In this document: piece after piece, positions 9,792 through 19,297 of the stretch
How positions within the stretch are numbered: position 1 is the first letter of the stretch
How the letters are laid out: every line of letters begins with the position of its first letter
DNA from: Tranzscheliella williamsii
Lineage: Eukaryota > Basidiomycota > Ustilaginomycetes > Ustilaginales > Ustilaginaceae
Direction: 5' to 3'
Assembly (NCBI GenBank): GCA_023212725.1
Contig: JALBYF010000001.1
Location: forward strand, 496,001 to 560,000
DNA length: 64,000 nt
Translations under genes and position numbers: made by a program
The notes under the pieces: generated by a model
What the model was told of the DNA's origin: nothing
Databases searched by the model: none
What the model saw: only the letters and a program-made list of their open reading frames with translations

Positions 9792-12074
9792 TTATTTATT
9801 GCCTTTGACCTCTTTCCCCCACCAGCTCTGGAAGCTCGTCTGGTCGGGTTTGGGCGAGAGGGGGCGGGGGGTGGTGGAAGTGGGGGGAGGGGTGGGGGAG
9901 GTGGTGCGCTCAAGTTTGGGCGATGCGGGCACGGGGGTTTGTTCGGCGGGGAGCGGGATAGATTTTGGGGCTGGGCTGGTGGGGGGTTGTGGGCCGTAGG
10001 GGGTGGATTCGGAGCCGGCGCGAGCGTCGTGGCGGCGTGCTTGGTGCCAGGCGCGCGCCTGTTCCTGGGCGGCCTGGATGCGGGTGATGGCGTTGACCAG
10101 CGACGGCGTCGCCGGCACGCTCGCGGGCGCCCGCCCCATGCCCGCCTCGCCACCGCCCGCAAACGGTGGAGGCGGCGACATGGTAGTCTGCCGCGACATC
10201 CCCCCCGGCCTCGTCGCACTGACCACCGCATCCCCATCGCGGTAGACGCCTAACGACTTCTCAGCACCCGCCCCCACAACCCCGCCGTATTGGCTGCTGC
10301 CAGAGTGCACCGTCGTCCCACTCAGCCCGCTGCCAGCCCCAGTACTGTTGCTGCTGTCCGTCCGGTAGCTTGGCGGTCGCGGAAGCGCGTAGCCACGGTA
10401 GTTCTCCAGCTTGCTCTCATCGCCGCGGTTCAAAGGCCCAAGCCGGTCGCCATCCTCTTCCAAGTCCGCCTTGGAAAGCAAACTCTTGGTGGACAACGGC
10501 TTTCGGCCGGGCTGCAGCTTGGCAAGAGTGGTGTCGCTGTCGTATTCGGTCGCGTCCGAGTCCGAGTCCATGTCTTCCAGGTCTCTCTCATGCTTGGCCA
10601 GTGCTGAAAACTTGGCAGGGCCACCTCGGGACCTCCTGGAGCGCGATCGCTTGGACCGCTGGCTCTTCGAGCTCGGCATATTGGTCAAGGGACTCCGCTC
10701 GGCATGGTTGCTGGCAGCAACATTGCCGTACGCCGCAGGTCGCTTGCTGCCCTCGAACAGCCGCGTGAACTTCTGCCACGAGCTGGGCGCCGGCTCAAAC
10801 GATCCCGCCCGGTCGTCGCAGTTGGCACCTTCGTGCTTCTCCAATCGTTGCGCATAAGAGCCTAGGTAGTTGTTCCACTCCACGTCGGGATCCTCGGACG
10901 CATGCTTGTGGAAGATGAACTCGAAAACGAAGCCCACCACCGCGCCAAGCACAGCCCCGGCGATATAGCCTTTGAAGGCAGAGGTGCCCCACTTCTTGGT
11001 AGCACTGACAGCGGAGCTCGAGTCGTCCTTGGCGAAGAGAAGTACCCACAGATCGATCCACGAGTCGGAGCTGGAACGAGGAGGGGCATAAAGCGCCACG
11101 CCGCCAAGAAAGGTTACCATCCCGATGACCGAAGTGCAGATGTTGAGAATATGGAAGTGCGCCCTGTTCCTTCCGGGAATCAGTAGCGGCACGGTGATGA
11201 GGGTACTGAGGATGGAGATGATGATGGCACGGATGATGAGAGTGTGGATGCCGAAGATGGCAGTCACGACAAGTGTGAGGCACGCGCCAGCGAGCAATGC
11301 AGTGAAGGCGCGTGCAAGTAGCGGCCAGTGCCCAGCAAGCACGGCACCCAGAAGGCCGGGGAGCAGCCATATGACGAACAACGAGGTGGAGGAGACCGAC
11401 TTGGCTTTGGAGATACAAATGGCAGAGGTGATCACCGTGCTCAAGAAAGAGGTGAAGAGGAATCCAACAACCAGCCCTCCTACACCGCCAGCAAGCGGTG
11501 TGCCGGCGAGCAGACGGTTCTGCTTGGTCTTCTTGGGTGCTTGTTGATCAATCCTGTTGGGCTTCGAGGCGAACTTGGAGCCCCAGAAATACGATGACCA
11601 ACCGAAGAAGACAAGGAAGATGCCCAGCGAGATCCAGACGATACAGAAGATGATCTGCATCCATTGCACCGACTCGATGTGACTGGCCAATGAGAAGACG
11701 AGCGAAGAAGGGTCAGTCAGGACTCCCGGGTCCAGCGAAGCGGCCATAACAGTATCATTTCGCGTGGGAGATTTGGTTGGCGATGTCGTGGCATGAATGG
11801 TAGGCTGTACGAAGCTCTCGGACCAGGGCTGATCCTGGTGCTGTGCAACGTAATCCTGGATGGCCTTGGCTATGTCGGCGGAGTCGTGCCCTTGGAACGA
11901 TTGAGATGCGGTCTGAGGCTGGGCGAGGAGTTGTTTGGCCGGTGACTTGGACTTCTGAGCATGGTCGATCAGTGCCTGAGCAATATCTTCCGAGCTGTGC
12001 CCCTGAAATGATGTAGCCGGATCAAGGCCCTCTGACCGGCGAGGACGAGCAACCCGTTCACCGGGAAGGAACAT
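9792..12074 (-). CDS. Multi-pass membrane protein with DUF4203 (TM7SF3/TMEM198-like) domain
   Basis: From the ATG at 12074 the product has 760 residues. Residues about 25-75 contain a duplicated short motif, FQGH-x-S-x-DIA-x-A, spaced 43 residues apart. Residues about 140-400 hold seven hydrophobic segments, beginning with WMQIIFCIVWISLGIFLVFF and ending with YIAGAVLGAVVGFVFEFIF; this arrangement matches DUF4203-type proteins of unknown biochemical role. The remaining 350 residues are a disordered Ser/Arg/Pro-rich cytosolic tail. The frame stays open for 20 codons above the ATG (reading DRYGIVDWLPE) up to a TAG that would form a 3' splice site at 12135-12136, so an upstream exon probably supplies the true N-terminus. 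Function unknown. Confidence 0.78.
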   Translation of the reverse strand: MFLPGERVARPRRSEGLDPATSFQGHSSEDIAQALIDHAQKSKSPAKQLLAQPQTASQSFQGHDSADIAKAIQDYVAQHQDQPWSESFVQPTIHATTSPTKSPTRNDTVMAASLDPGVLTDPSSLVFSLASHIESVQWMQIIFCIVWISLGIFLVFFGWSSYFWGSKFASKPNRIDQQAPKKTKQNRLLAGTPLAGGVGGLVVGFLFTSFLSTVITSAICISKAKSVSSTSLFVIWLLPGLLGAVLAGHWPLLARAFTALLAGACLTLVVTAIFGIHTLIIRAIIISILSTLITVPLLIPGRNRAHFHILNICTSVIGMVTFLGGVALYAPPRSSSDSWIDLWVLLFAKDDSSSAVSATKKWGTSAFKGYIAGAVLGAVVGFVFEFIFHKHASEDPDVEWNNYLGSYAQRLEKHEGANCDDRAGSFEPAPSSWQKFTRLFEGSKRPAAYGNVAASNHAERSPLTNMPSSKSQRSKRSRSRRSRGGPAKFSALAKHERDLEDMDSDSDATEYDSDTTLAKLQPGRKPLSTKSLLSKADLEEDGDRLGPLNRGDESKLENYRGYALPRPPSYRTDSSNSTGAGSGLSGTTVHSGSSQYGGVVGAGAEKSLGVYRDGDAVVSATRPGGMSRQTTMSPPPPFAGGGEAGMGRAPASVPATPSLVNAITRIQAAQEQARAWHQARRHDARAGSESTPYGPQPPTSPAPKSIPLPAEQTPVPASPKLERTTSPTPPPTSTTPRPLSPKPDQTSFQSWWGKEVKGNK

Positions 12075-13600
12075 CTCGGGCAGCCAGTCGACGATCCCGT
12101 AGCGATCTCTAGCGTCACGTTTGCTTGGGACTACCTACGACGACTGAACGAGTACAGACAAGACCCTCATAAGGGGGGAAGGCAGTGGCGGGAGGTGTGT
12201 AGAATGGGACAGATATGGTGGTGTGGAAGGACAGATGAAGTGGATGTTACACTTGGAGAATGGCAGCAGCCGAATAGGTCGGTGCAGCGTGGTCGGCCTG
12301 TTGGGCAAACTCGATTCGGCGTCAGAAGCGTTTCGACGTGTTGCTCTTGACAAGAAACGGCGCGGAAAGCTGAGAGGAAGGGACGTTAGAACAATGCTAT
12401 GGAAGGGCAACAGGGGCGCAGTAAGGCAGTCACGACTGCATTGGGAGCAAGGGTGATAAGGAAGACCTGAGCTCAGGTACGGGACCACTGCGAGCGCCAT
12501 CATGTATTGACTACTACATCGCCGCTGCTGCACTAGTGATGGAAGATGCGGTCCGAGAAGCCAGAAAGGGGCACCGAAAGGCTTCTTCGCCAATCACTTT
12601 AGGGGGTTCATGCATATGCCATCTTTAGCGGCTGTCAGATTGGGCGAGCCTTATCGAGATCTCATTCCCATCTGCCGACTTCAAGCCCGATCCCGATCCC
12701 TGAACGACTCGTTTCCATTTCTGGCAAGTCTCCGCGTCCTGTCGAAGCCGAAGGCTTTGTGATTGGTTGGCAGCACCTACTCATGACTGGTTCGGATCGA
12801 AGCGACCCGTCGTTCGCATGCAGTACGTACAGTTTGGCACTTACACACGCTGAGCATCTTGCCGCGATGGTACGTCCCTTGACTGTGAACAGCACAAACG
12901 CCATACAAAAGCACCTTGGCGACAGTGACATCGCCGGCGGGCTAGCAGCGGCGCATAACCAACCAAGGGAGGTAAGTTTCCCTCGTTCGGGGCGGGCCCA
13001 ATAAGAAGAGCCTGGAGGTGTTTTGCGTGGGGTTCGGTGGGTTTACTTGAGGCCGGGACGGGCGCTGCAGGCTCGGAGGATTTCATTTGCAGCGTTGGCT
13101 TAACTTGGCTGGCTAAAGAACCTTGGCTTGGCTACTCTTTCGTTTTGGGTTCCAAATGCGAACCCTTGAGGAGATTTCTTCACAGCCGTTCCAGCCGTGC
13201 ACGGCTCTCCCGACGTGTTTTATCTCTGTTATCACCTGCTGAGTTTCTCAAGATTCCATTCACGGTCCATCACTAGCTGCGGTTTCCATCGACACATCCA
13301 ATCATTCCAATTGCTCTCGCTATCCCTCTTTTGTCCCTTCGTCACCTGCCTCTGAACATACAGCAAGCGATCGTCCACGAATCTTGGAACTTGTCTGGCA
13401 AAGCTTCCATCCGGATTGACAGCAGCATTAGCCGCAGCACATAGCCACTCACCGTGTCAAGAAGAGGCAAAGAGCATATCTGAATATGTTCCGCTAGCCA
13501 GCACCTTACTCGTTTCGCCAAGCTACTGCCGCGTTGTTATCGCCGACGCTGGCGTAGTACCGCTACCTTCAGCGTTTCGTAGACAGCCGCGATCGTCGAC
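12075..13600. other. Divergent promoter region between the DUF4203 gene and the arrestin gene
   Basis: No complete gene is supported. The part next to 12135 probably contains an unseen 5' exon and intron of the DUF4203 gene. The right part is the pyrimidine- and CA-rich leader of the arrestin gene. Confidence 0.5.
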
Positions 13601-16534
13601 ATGTTCTCCACTTTCTTCCAGCCATGCGAGCTCAAGCTGCATCTCCTCCAGAATGCCGTCTTTCTCCATCCGCCCGATCGTCCCCTGCCAGAGACACATG
13701 AAAGGCCTCCTATGGCCAACGACGAGGTCGTCCGCGGGCTGGTCGAGCTCCATGTCCCGTCCACTCGACATATCGCAGGCATCAGGGTTCGGCTCAAAGC
13801 TGTACAGACCATTGCATACCTAGACACCAGTGCAGGTCCCACTCCCATCAGCTGGGAGGATTCCACCATCCTCGAAAAAGTCGTCGAGATCGGCATCAAT
13901 ACCGACAAGGACAAGCACCATCATCATCATCATTCTCTTCTCGGCTTCAATCAACGCTCCAGCTCCGCCAGCCCGGCTACGCATTCGGTCCCTACCTCGT
14001 CACAGTCTCGCGGCAGGAGCGCTGCGACGCCAGAACGTTCTGCCCGCTCGGGCTCCTCCTTTGGCCTTCGCTCTACCAGTCCAGGTGGCAGCATCCCAGC
14101 CTCGATGGCTAGAGCTGTTTCCCGAGGCCGCAGGCTAGCTTCAGGCATGGGTAGAATCAGCCACAGCCCTTCGCCCAACAATAGCCGTCCTGCTAGTCGT
14201 GCTTCCTCACCCACCGCCCCGGCAACCTCTGAGCGTGGTCGCACAACAACGCGAGCACCGCCATCCTACGCCCTTGCCATCTCCGAGGCTGCCAATCCCA
14301 ACAGCAGCAGCTCAGCCACTCAGGGAGCGACCAACGACGAGCAAGAGGTCTTTGACCACAGTCTACCCGCAAGCAATGTCGCCACTCCGCAAATGTCAAG
14401 GCGCACCAGTCTGTCTGCTATCGCCTCCTCCCCATCCGAGGAACGCAGCCATCCGCCCATATACGAACCCGGAAGCTCCGAAGACCTTGCTGTCCGGCTT
14501 CGTCAGTCACTTGCGGTACATGCAGATCACGACCGAAGAAGCGCCAGCGCTACACCTTTTAGAGGCGCGCCTGCAGATACTTCCCACCACTCTCGCGAGG
14601 AAGAAAGGCAGAAGAACAAGTCACGCAGTTCCTCCATTGGGTTTTTTGGCTCCAGGAAAGCCCGGAGCAAGAGCCGAGCTCAATCTTCTCTCGTCACCGG
14701 CGGCCACCCCAGCGAGCTCAATCAGGTTGAGGAGGAAGACGCTCGCGGCCGTCGGGGAGCCGCACAGCGTCCTGGCCTCGAGCCTTCTGGCTCGTCTGGA
14801 AGTGTCGCTGTCACTCCGGGCTCCGAAGGCGAGTGTGGTTGGGAAACAGAATCTCAACCGGATGGGCTGGAACTGCAGAAGGGGGTTCACGGCTTTGAGT
14901 TTGCCTTTATCATCCCGTGTGATGCACCACCCTACGAACGTTCTCCCTACGGAAGAGTCCGCTACATCATCAAGGCAACAGCTGTTGGTGCTGGTCGTGC
15001 CAAATCCAATGTCGAATGCTGGCGAGACCTCTATCCGATGGTCAACCCCTCGCCTGACAGCGGCCCCACCCCGTTAACAGTGCTCTACAACGACTTGCAC
15101 CCTACTGTCGGTCTTGTGTCCATCGCATGCACATCCAACAACATTTCTGTGGGAGGCGTCTTCAATATCGATATCAATTCGCCGAATCCCCCGAACGACC
15201 TGATTGTCTATCTGGTCAGGGTTTCGCTGGAAACCACCATCGAGCTGCATACAAAGCGGAAAGGCAAGCAGATCGTCCCCCTCCAACGCCATAAGTTGTT
15301 CGAGAAAGGATGGGTTCCGCCGAGGAACAACGATGGTTCGCACGGGGACGGCAAGAAGACCGACGGCTTCGTCCGCAAATCGGGCAGCGATCATGCGTGG
15401 ACGGTTCAGGGCATCGCGCGAATGCCAGATGACAACCACATTCGCGCGTCTACGGTTGCCGCATCCAAGTCAAGCATCCGGTTTAGTCACGTCATGGTAG
15501 TCGAGATTGTCCACAGCCGACGGCCGCAAGGAAGCTCGGCACAAAGCCCAGAAGAGGACGCAAAAGAAAGACGGCTAAAGGTGTTTGCACTTAGGCAGCC
15601 TGTCTTGATCCCTTCGTGCTGCTGTGCATACGATGCTGTTACCTTGCCAGCCTATTCGGCGAAACCGGATCCGCTCTCTCGTCCGGCGGACATGCCTTAT
15701 GATCTGTCCGGGTTTGGCTATCATCCTCCCGGCAGCGATGGTGCGCCTACCGGACCCGCCTCTACAAATAACCCAGCAGCTGGTTCCTCGACCTCGACCG
15801 GCGCCAGCACTCAGAACAGCAATGGAGGGCACGCAATCTTTGCGTCGGCCGGACCCAACTCTACCAGCACCTCGACGCCTGTACAGGGCCAGTCTCAACT
15901 CTTCTGTGTATGTGGCATGTCTCTGCAAGATCTGAGCGCCCAGGAACGGGCCTTGATTCCAACACAGCCGCTCGATGTTCTAGGAGGCGAGTTGTTCCGA
16001 CACCAAGGCAAGATCGGCGAGCTGCCCTCTCGCCTTGACCCTACGCAGCGCCGCAGGAGCCCCTCCTCGTCGTCCTCCATCGGCCAAGGCACGGGCATCG
16101 TGGCTAGTCTGAAGGGACGAAGGAGATCATCTTCGAGTACGCGCACTACCACATCTTCCAACAACCATGCCCAGGCCGGACCCAGCGGGACCAATGGTGC
16201 GTCAGGCGAACGAAGAGGGTCGATCACGGCTAGCATTCAGGGTCGATCCCCAAGCATTTCATCGGTGTTCAGGGCCAGGCGGCCGTCGCATTCGACAAGC
16301 TCGGCAGCGAGGGACGACGCCTCAGCCACAGGACACCTTTACTCGGGCGGTAGCGCGTTCAACCGAGCTGAGAGCACCTCGCGGTCGTCTGCGATCAGCC
16401 GCATTTCGGCCACCAGCAGCCAGATCCAGCGTTCCTCCTCTGCTACGCGTCTCGCCGCAGGTGCGCCTACCGCAGTGCCAATGCCGGCTGACCCGCATCC
16501 GGATCAGATCCCAGAAGAACATGCCAGACGATAG
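13601..16534 (+). CDS. Arrestin-domain protein (ART/PalF-like trafficking adaptor)
   Basis: The single-exon product has 977 residues. Residues about 5-100 form an arrestin-N sandwich (VVRGLVELHVPSTRHIAGIRVRLKAVQ). A disordered Ser/Arg-rich insert of about 300 residues follows, with a six-His tract near residue 108. Arrestin fold resumes at about 424-640 (GFEFAFIIPCDAPPYERS, then GRVRYIIKATAVG and FNIDINSPNPPNDLIVYLVRVSL). An LPAYS motif at about 682 could recruit a Nedd4/Rsp5-type ubiquitin ligase, as in yeast ARTs that direct endocytosis of plasma-membrane transporters. The C-terminal 300 residues are low-complexity Ser-rich. It could instead be the pH-signalling PalF/Rim8 arrestin; the sequence alone does not decide this. 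The ATG at 13601 follows CGAC and is the first in frame. Confidence 0.85.
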   Translation: MFSTFFQPCELKLHLLQNAVFLHPPDRPLPETHERPPMANDEVVRGLVELHVPSTRHIAGIRVRLKAVQTIAYLDTSAGPTPISWEDSTILEKVVEIGINTDKDKHHHHHHSLLGFNQRSSSASPATHSVPTSSQSRGRSAATPERSARSGSSFGLRSTSPGGSIPASMARAVSRGRRLASGMGRISHSPSPNNSRPASRASSPTAPATSERGRTTTRAPPSYALAISEAANPNSSSSATQGATNDEQEVFDHSLPASNVATPQMSRRTSLSAIASSPSEERSHPPIYEPGSSEDLAVRLRQSLAVHADHDRRSASATPFRGAPADTSHHSREEERQKNKSRSSSIGFFGSRKARSKSRAQSSLVTGGHPSELNQVEEEDARGRRGAAQRPGLEPSGSSGSVAVTPGSEGECGWETESQPDGLELQKGVHGFEFAFIIPCDAPPYERSPYGRVRYIIKATAVGAGRAKSNVECWRDLYPMVNPSPDSGPTPLTVLYNDLHPTVGLVSIACTSNNISVGGVFNIDINSPNPPNDLIVYLVRVSLETTIELHTKRKGKQIVPLQRHKLFEKGWVPPRNNDGSHGDGKKTDGFVRKSGSDHAWTVQGIARMPDDNHIRASTVAASKSSIRFSHVMVVEIVHSRRPQGSSAQSPEEDAKERRLKVFALRQPVLIPSCCCAYDAVTLPAYSAKPDPLSRPADMPYDLSGFGYHPPGSDGAPTGPASTNNPAAGSSTSTGASTQNSNGGHAIFASAGPNSTSTSTPVQGQSQLFCVCGMSLQDLSAQERALIPTQPLDVLGGELFRHQGKIGELPSRLDPTQRRRSPSSSSSIGQGTGIVASLKGRRRSSSSTRTTTSSNNHAQAGPSGTNGASGERRGSITASIQGRSPSISSVFRARRPSHSTSSAARDDASATGHLYSGGSAFNRAESTSRSSAISRISATSSQIQRSSSATRLAAGAPTAVPMPADPHPDQIPEEHARR

Positions 16535-16689
16535 CAAGCACACGGCGTCACGGCACCAGCACAGTGCCAGCACAGCGCCTGCATCGTGCGCCATACTGAT
16601 TAGCGCAGCACACGCAATACAGAGTATGGGAGAAATGTTGAGCGAAAAGCAGGCTGTGCGATGCGGTGCTGAAATGGTTGCGGGGAGAG

Positions 16690-18696
16690 CTAGAAGTATC
16701 CGCCGCGGTACTTGCTGCCGCCGCCGCGGATCTTGGAGGGCGGGGGGGGCTTGTTGGCGGCGGGGCGGGAGGGTGGGTTGCGCGGGTGGGGGTGGGTTTT
16801 GGCGCGGTCGCGGTCTCGGGGTTTGTGACGGGGCTTGCGGGGGGTGGGTGCGGGGGGTTTGCGGCGCTTGTGGGCGCGCGTGGTGCTGTCGGGGTCCGAG
16901 TTGTCGGGGGCTTCGTCGTCGCTGGGGAGCGTGTACGGGTTGGCAGCGGAACCAGCGGCGGCGGTGTGGTGGGCCTTGCGGGTGGCGCGGGAGGGTTTCT
17001 TGGGCTGTGCGCCGCGGAGGATGGCGGCGATGCTGGGTGGCGTGGCGGCGGAACCGGCGGCGTCGAGACTGGCACGCTTCTCGTACGCGCGCCGCAGCTC
17101 GGCGGCGTGCTCGGGATACAGGTCGCGATCGCGCAGGTACTCGATAAAGATCGCCTCCGGCAGCGGCTTGAGCCCCTTGCCCTGCTCGCGCTTGGTCAGG
17201 TATCCCCCGTCCACCTGGATCGCCTTCTGCCGGCCAAACCGGACCACCTTCTCGTCCGACTCGCGCTCCGGCTTCGAAGAGCTAGCCACCGCCGAGTCAA
17301 CGTGTTTGGCCGCACGGCCCGCCGAGGCAGATTGCTTGGCCGCGGGGCCGGCCGAGATGGTGTGTTTGCCGAGTCCGATGGGGCGCGCGCCGGTGTGAGA
17401 CGCGGTGCCGTTGCGGCTGGGGCCCGCTGGGCCTCGTGGCGCATTGGACGGCGGCGCAGCCGCATTGCCGGCGACGTGCATCACGGCATTGGCGCCCACA
17501 GCCAAGGTGAACTGCGACGAAGGCATCTGGAAGCGCGCCAGCGGAGGTGCGCCCGGCAGGCGCGGAGCGAACGGGCCGAGGCGCGAGACAAACTCGGAGA
17601 ACGCGGACGGCTCGCCGGTCGTCCGGGTCGGATTGACGCGCGGCTCGGGGCAGTCGTCGCCCCAGTGGTTGCCCGAAGCGGAACAGTTGTAGCACCACCG
17701 CTGTGCCGGGTCAAACGTGGCCTGGCCAGACGGCGGTATAGCTGGATTGCCGCTCTTGGCAAACTCCTCCTCCGAGTCCGAGACCTCGCTGGACTCGGCC
17801 TCGCGGTCGAGCCGTGGATTTCTGCCACTGTATGAATTCTGGATTTTGAAGAACATCTTGGCCCTGTGCCGCTCGTAGTCTGGCTCGCTGTTGTAGGCGT
17901 ATAGGCGCCAAAGGGTGGGGCAGAGCGTTTTAACATGGTTGTACGAGCCGCAGCGCTCGCAATCTTCGTGCCTGGGGCCGCGGCGCGGCTTGGGGCAGGT
18001 GCGTGTCTGGTGGCCCATGGCGCCGCAGCGGAAGCAGCTGGTGGACATGGGGCAGAAGCGGGTGGGATGTTCGTCCATGGCGCCGCACGCGAGGCAGTGC
18101 TGGTGGGGACAGTGGCGCCGGTCGTGCCCGAGCTCGCCACAGGCGGTGCACTGCTCCTTGGCTCTGCGCTCTGCCTTCTCTTCCGCGCCATAGTAGCGGT
18201 TCGCGGCGGAAGGATCCATATCTAGCTGTTCGAAATCGCCCGTGTCGTCGTCTTCACCCACTTCCGCGGGCGAACGGGTCGGATTCTCGCTGGAAGCGCC
18301 ACGGGACGGAGCGGCAGAGCCACGATCGTGCGTTGACGGTATGATGGCGACATGGTCGGGGAGCAGCAGCCCTGCTTCGACGTGGCCGTGCTTGGCGTCG
18401 CTGCGTATCTCGTCCTGGAGCGCGACCTCGCGGTCGACGTCCATGTCGCCGGTGGTGTCGATCATGAAGCTCGCCTCGCCTGCCTCCTCGTCGCCGTACA
18501 TGGACAGCTCGCCCTGCTCGAAAGACGCAGATGCACCAGCGGCATAGCTCCGCCGCCTTTCCACTTGCAGAAGCTCCTCCACCTGCTCGTCCTCCCCCGC
18601 CGCAGAGGCGCCCGGCGCAGCATCCCAGAGAAACTCTTCCCGCACAGCAGAGGAGCCGGCCTGCTGCGCTGCGCGCGGTGCAGACGCGGAGTCCAT
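16690..18696 (-). CDS. AIR2: Air1/Air2-type zinc-knuckle protein (TRAMP complex RNA-binding subunit)
   Basis: The product has 668 residues from the ATG at 18696; the frame extends upstream only to a GTG. Five CCHC zinc knuckles lie between about residues 178 and 350: CTACGELGHDRRHC, CLACGAMDEHPTRFC, CFRCGAMGHQTRTC, CERCGSYNHVKTLC and, after a longer linker, CYNCSASGNHWGDDC. The linker after knuckle 4 contains LWRLY, matching the IWRxY motif by which yeast Air proteins bind the Trf4 poly(A) polymerase. In TRAMP, Air proteins deliver aberrant nuclear RNAs to the exosome. The N-terminus is acidic. The C-terminus is Lys/Arg/Pro-rich and ends in an RGG-type tail (SKYRGGYF). An exosome subunit (Rrp42) is encoded 8 kb downstream. 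Confidence 0.9.
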   Translation of the reverse strand: MDSASAPRAAQQAGSSAVREEFLWDAAPGASAAGEDEQVEELLQVERRRSYAAGASASFEQGELSMYGDEEAGEASFMIDTTGDMDVDREVALQDEIRSDAKHGHVEAGLLLPDHVAIIPSTHDRGSAAPSRGASSENPTRSPAEVGEDDDTGDFEQLDMDPSAANRYYGAEEKAERRAKEQCTACGELGHDRRHCPHQHCLACGAMDEHPTRFCPMSTSCFRCGAMGHQTRTCPKPRRGPRHEDCERCGSYNHVKTLCPTLWRLYAYNSEPDYERHRAKMFFKIQNSYSGRNPRLDREAESSEVSDSEEEFAKSGNPAIPPSGQATFDPAQRWCYNCSASGNHWGDDCPEPRVNPTRTTGEPSAFSEFVSRLGPFAPRLPGAPPLARFQMPSSQFTLAVGANAVMHVAGNAAAPPSNAPRGPAGPSRNGTASHTGARPIGLGKHTISAGPAAKQSASAGRAAKHVDSAVASSSKPERESDEKVVRFGRQKAIQVDGGYLTKREQGKGLKPLPEAIFIEYLRDRDLYPEHAAELRRAYEKRASLDAAGSAATPPSIAAILRGAQPKKPSRATRKAHHTAAAGSAANPYTLPSDDEAPDNSDPDSTTRAHKRRKPPAPTPRKPRHKPRDRDRAKTHPHPRNPPSRPAANKPPPPSKIRGGGSKYRGGYF

Positions 18697-19297
18697 AGTG
18701 GCAGGACGGAAGGCCGACACGATGCTTCCCGCACTCTAGTGTCGTCCGCAACCCACCGTGCCCACGGTCCCGAAGCGAGCAAATCCTAGGCAGAGATCCA
18801 ATGCTCCGCTAGCAGTACCGTCAAGAAGTCGCCCGTCGTCGATGCGCAAGTGGATGTGATGAGGAGGCAATGCGTCTCCATGCAGGTTCGCCACGCTGCA
18901 ACTTTTTTCTTCGCATGCTTCTTGATGAATTTCGCACGTTAGATCGCCATCGCAATTCCGCTCAAAAACACAAACCGATACATTACCGGCAGCACCGTCA
19001 CCAGCATAGGCTGCCCGGATCGTTAAGCTCTGCGTAACCTCCCTTATACATGCAAGGATGTACCATGCCAGACAGCCAGCGTAGTAGTCAGAACACAGCC
19101 GGAACAAACGAGCCGACACGAAGACGGAGGAGGTATATGGTGAGTATTAGCAAAGCGTCATGGGCAGGTTTCGCAACGATCCCGAGTAGAAGCTGGCAGG
19201 GAGGCAGCATGTAGCGTATCAGATAAGTGGATGTCGAAGAGAGTGTATGGGACGCCGGGCGGCCTGCAGGATGCAAGCTATCTCCGATGGCGAAGCT
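18697..19297. other. Spacer: Air2 promoter and chitin synthase 3' flank
   Basis: Both neighbours are on the minus strand. No gene, RNA or repeat is visible in this 601-bp stretch. Confidence 0.55.

Noticed and set aside
12135..12593. Minus-strand frame of 152 codons upstream of the DUF4203 gene
   Set aside because: Its translation is Ser/Pro/Leu-rich without domain; more likely leader and intron sequence of the DUF4203 gene than a separate gene.
16666..17835. Plus-strand frame of 389 codons opposite the Air2 gene
   Set aside because: Gly/Arg/Val-rich antisense reading of a Pro/Ala-rich tail; no domain.
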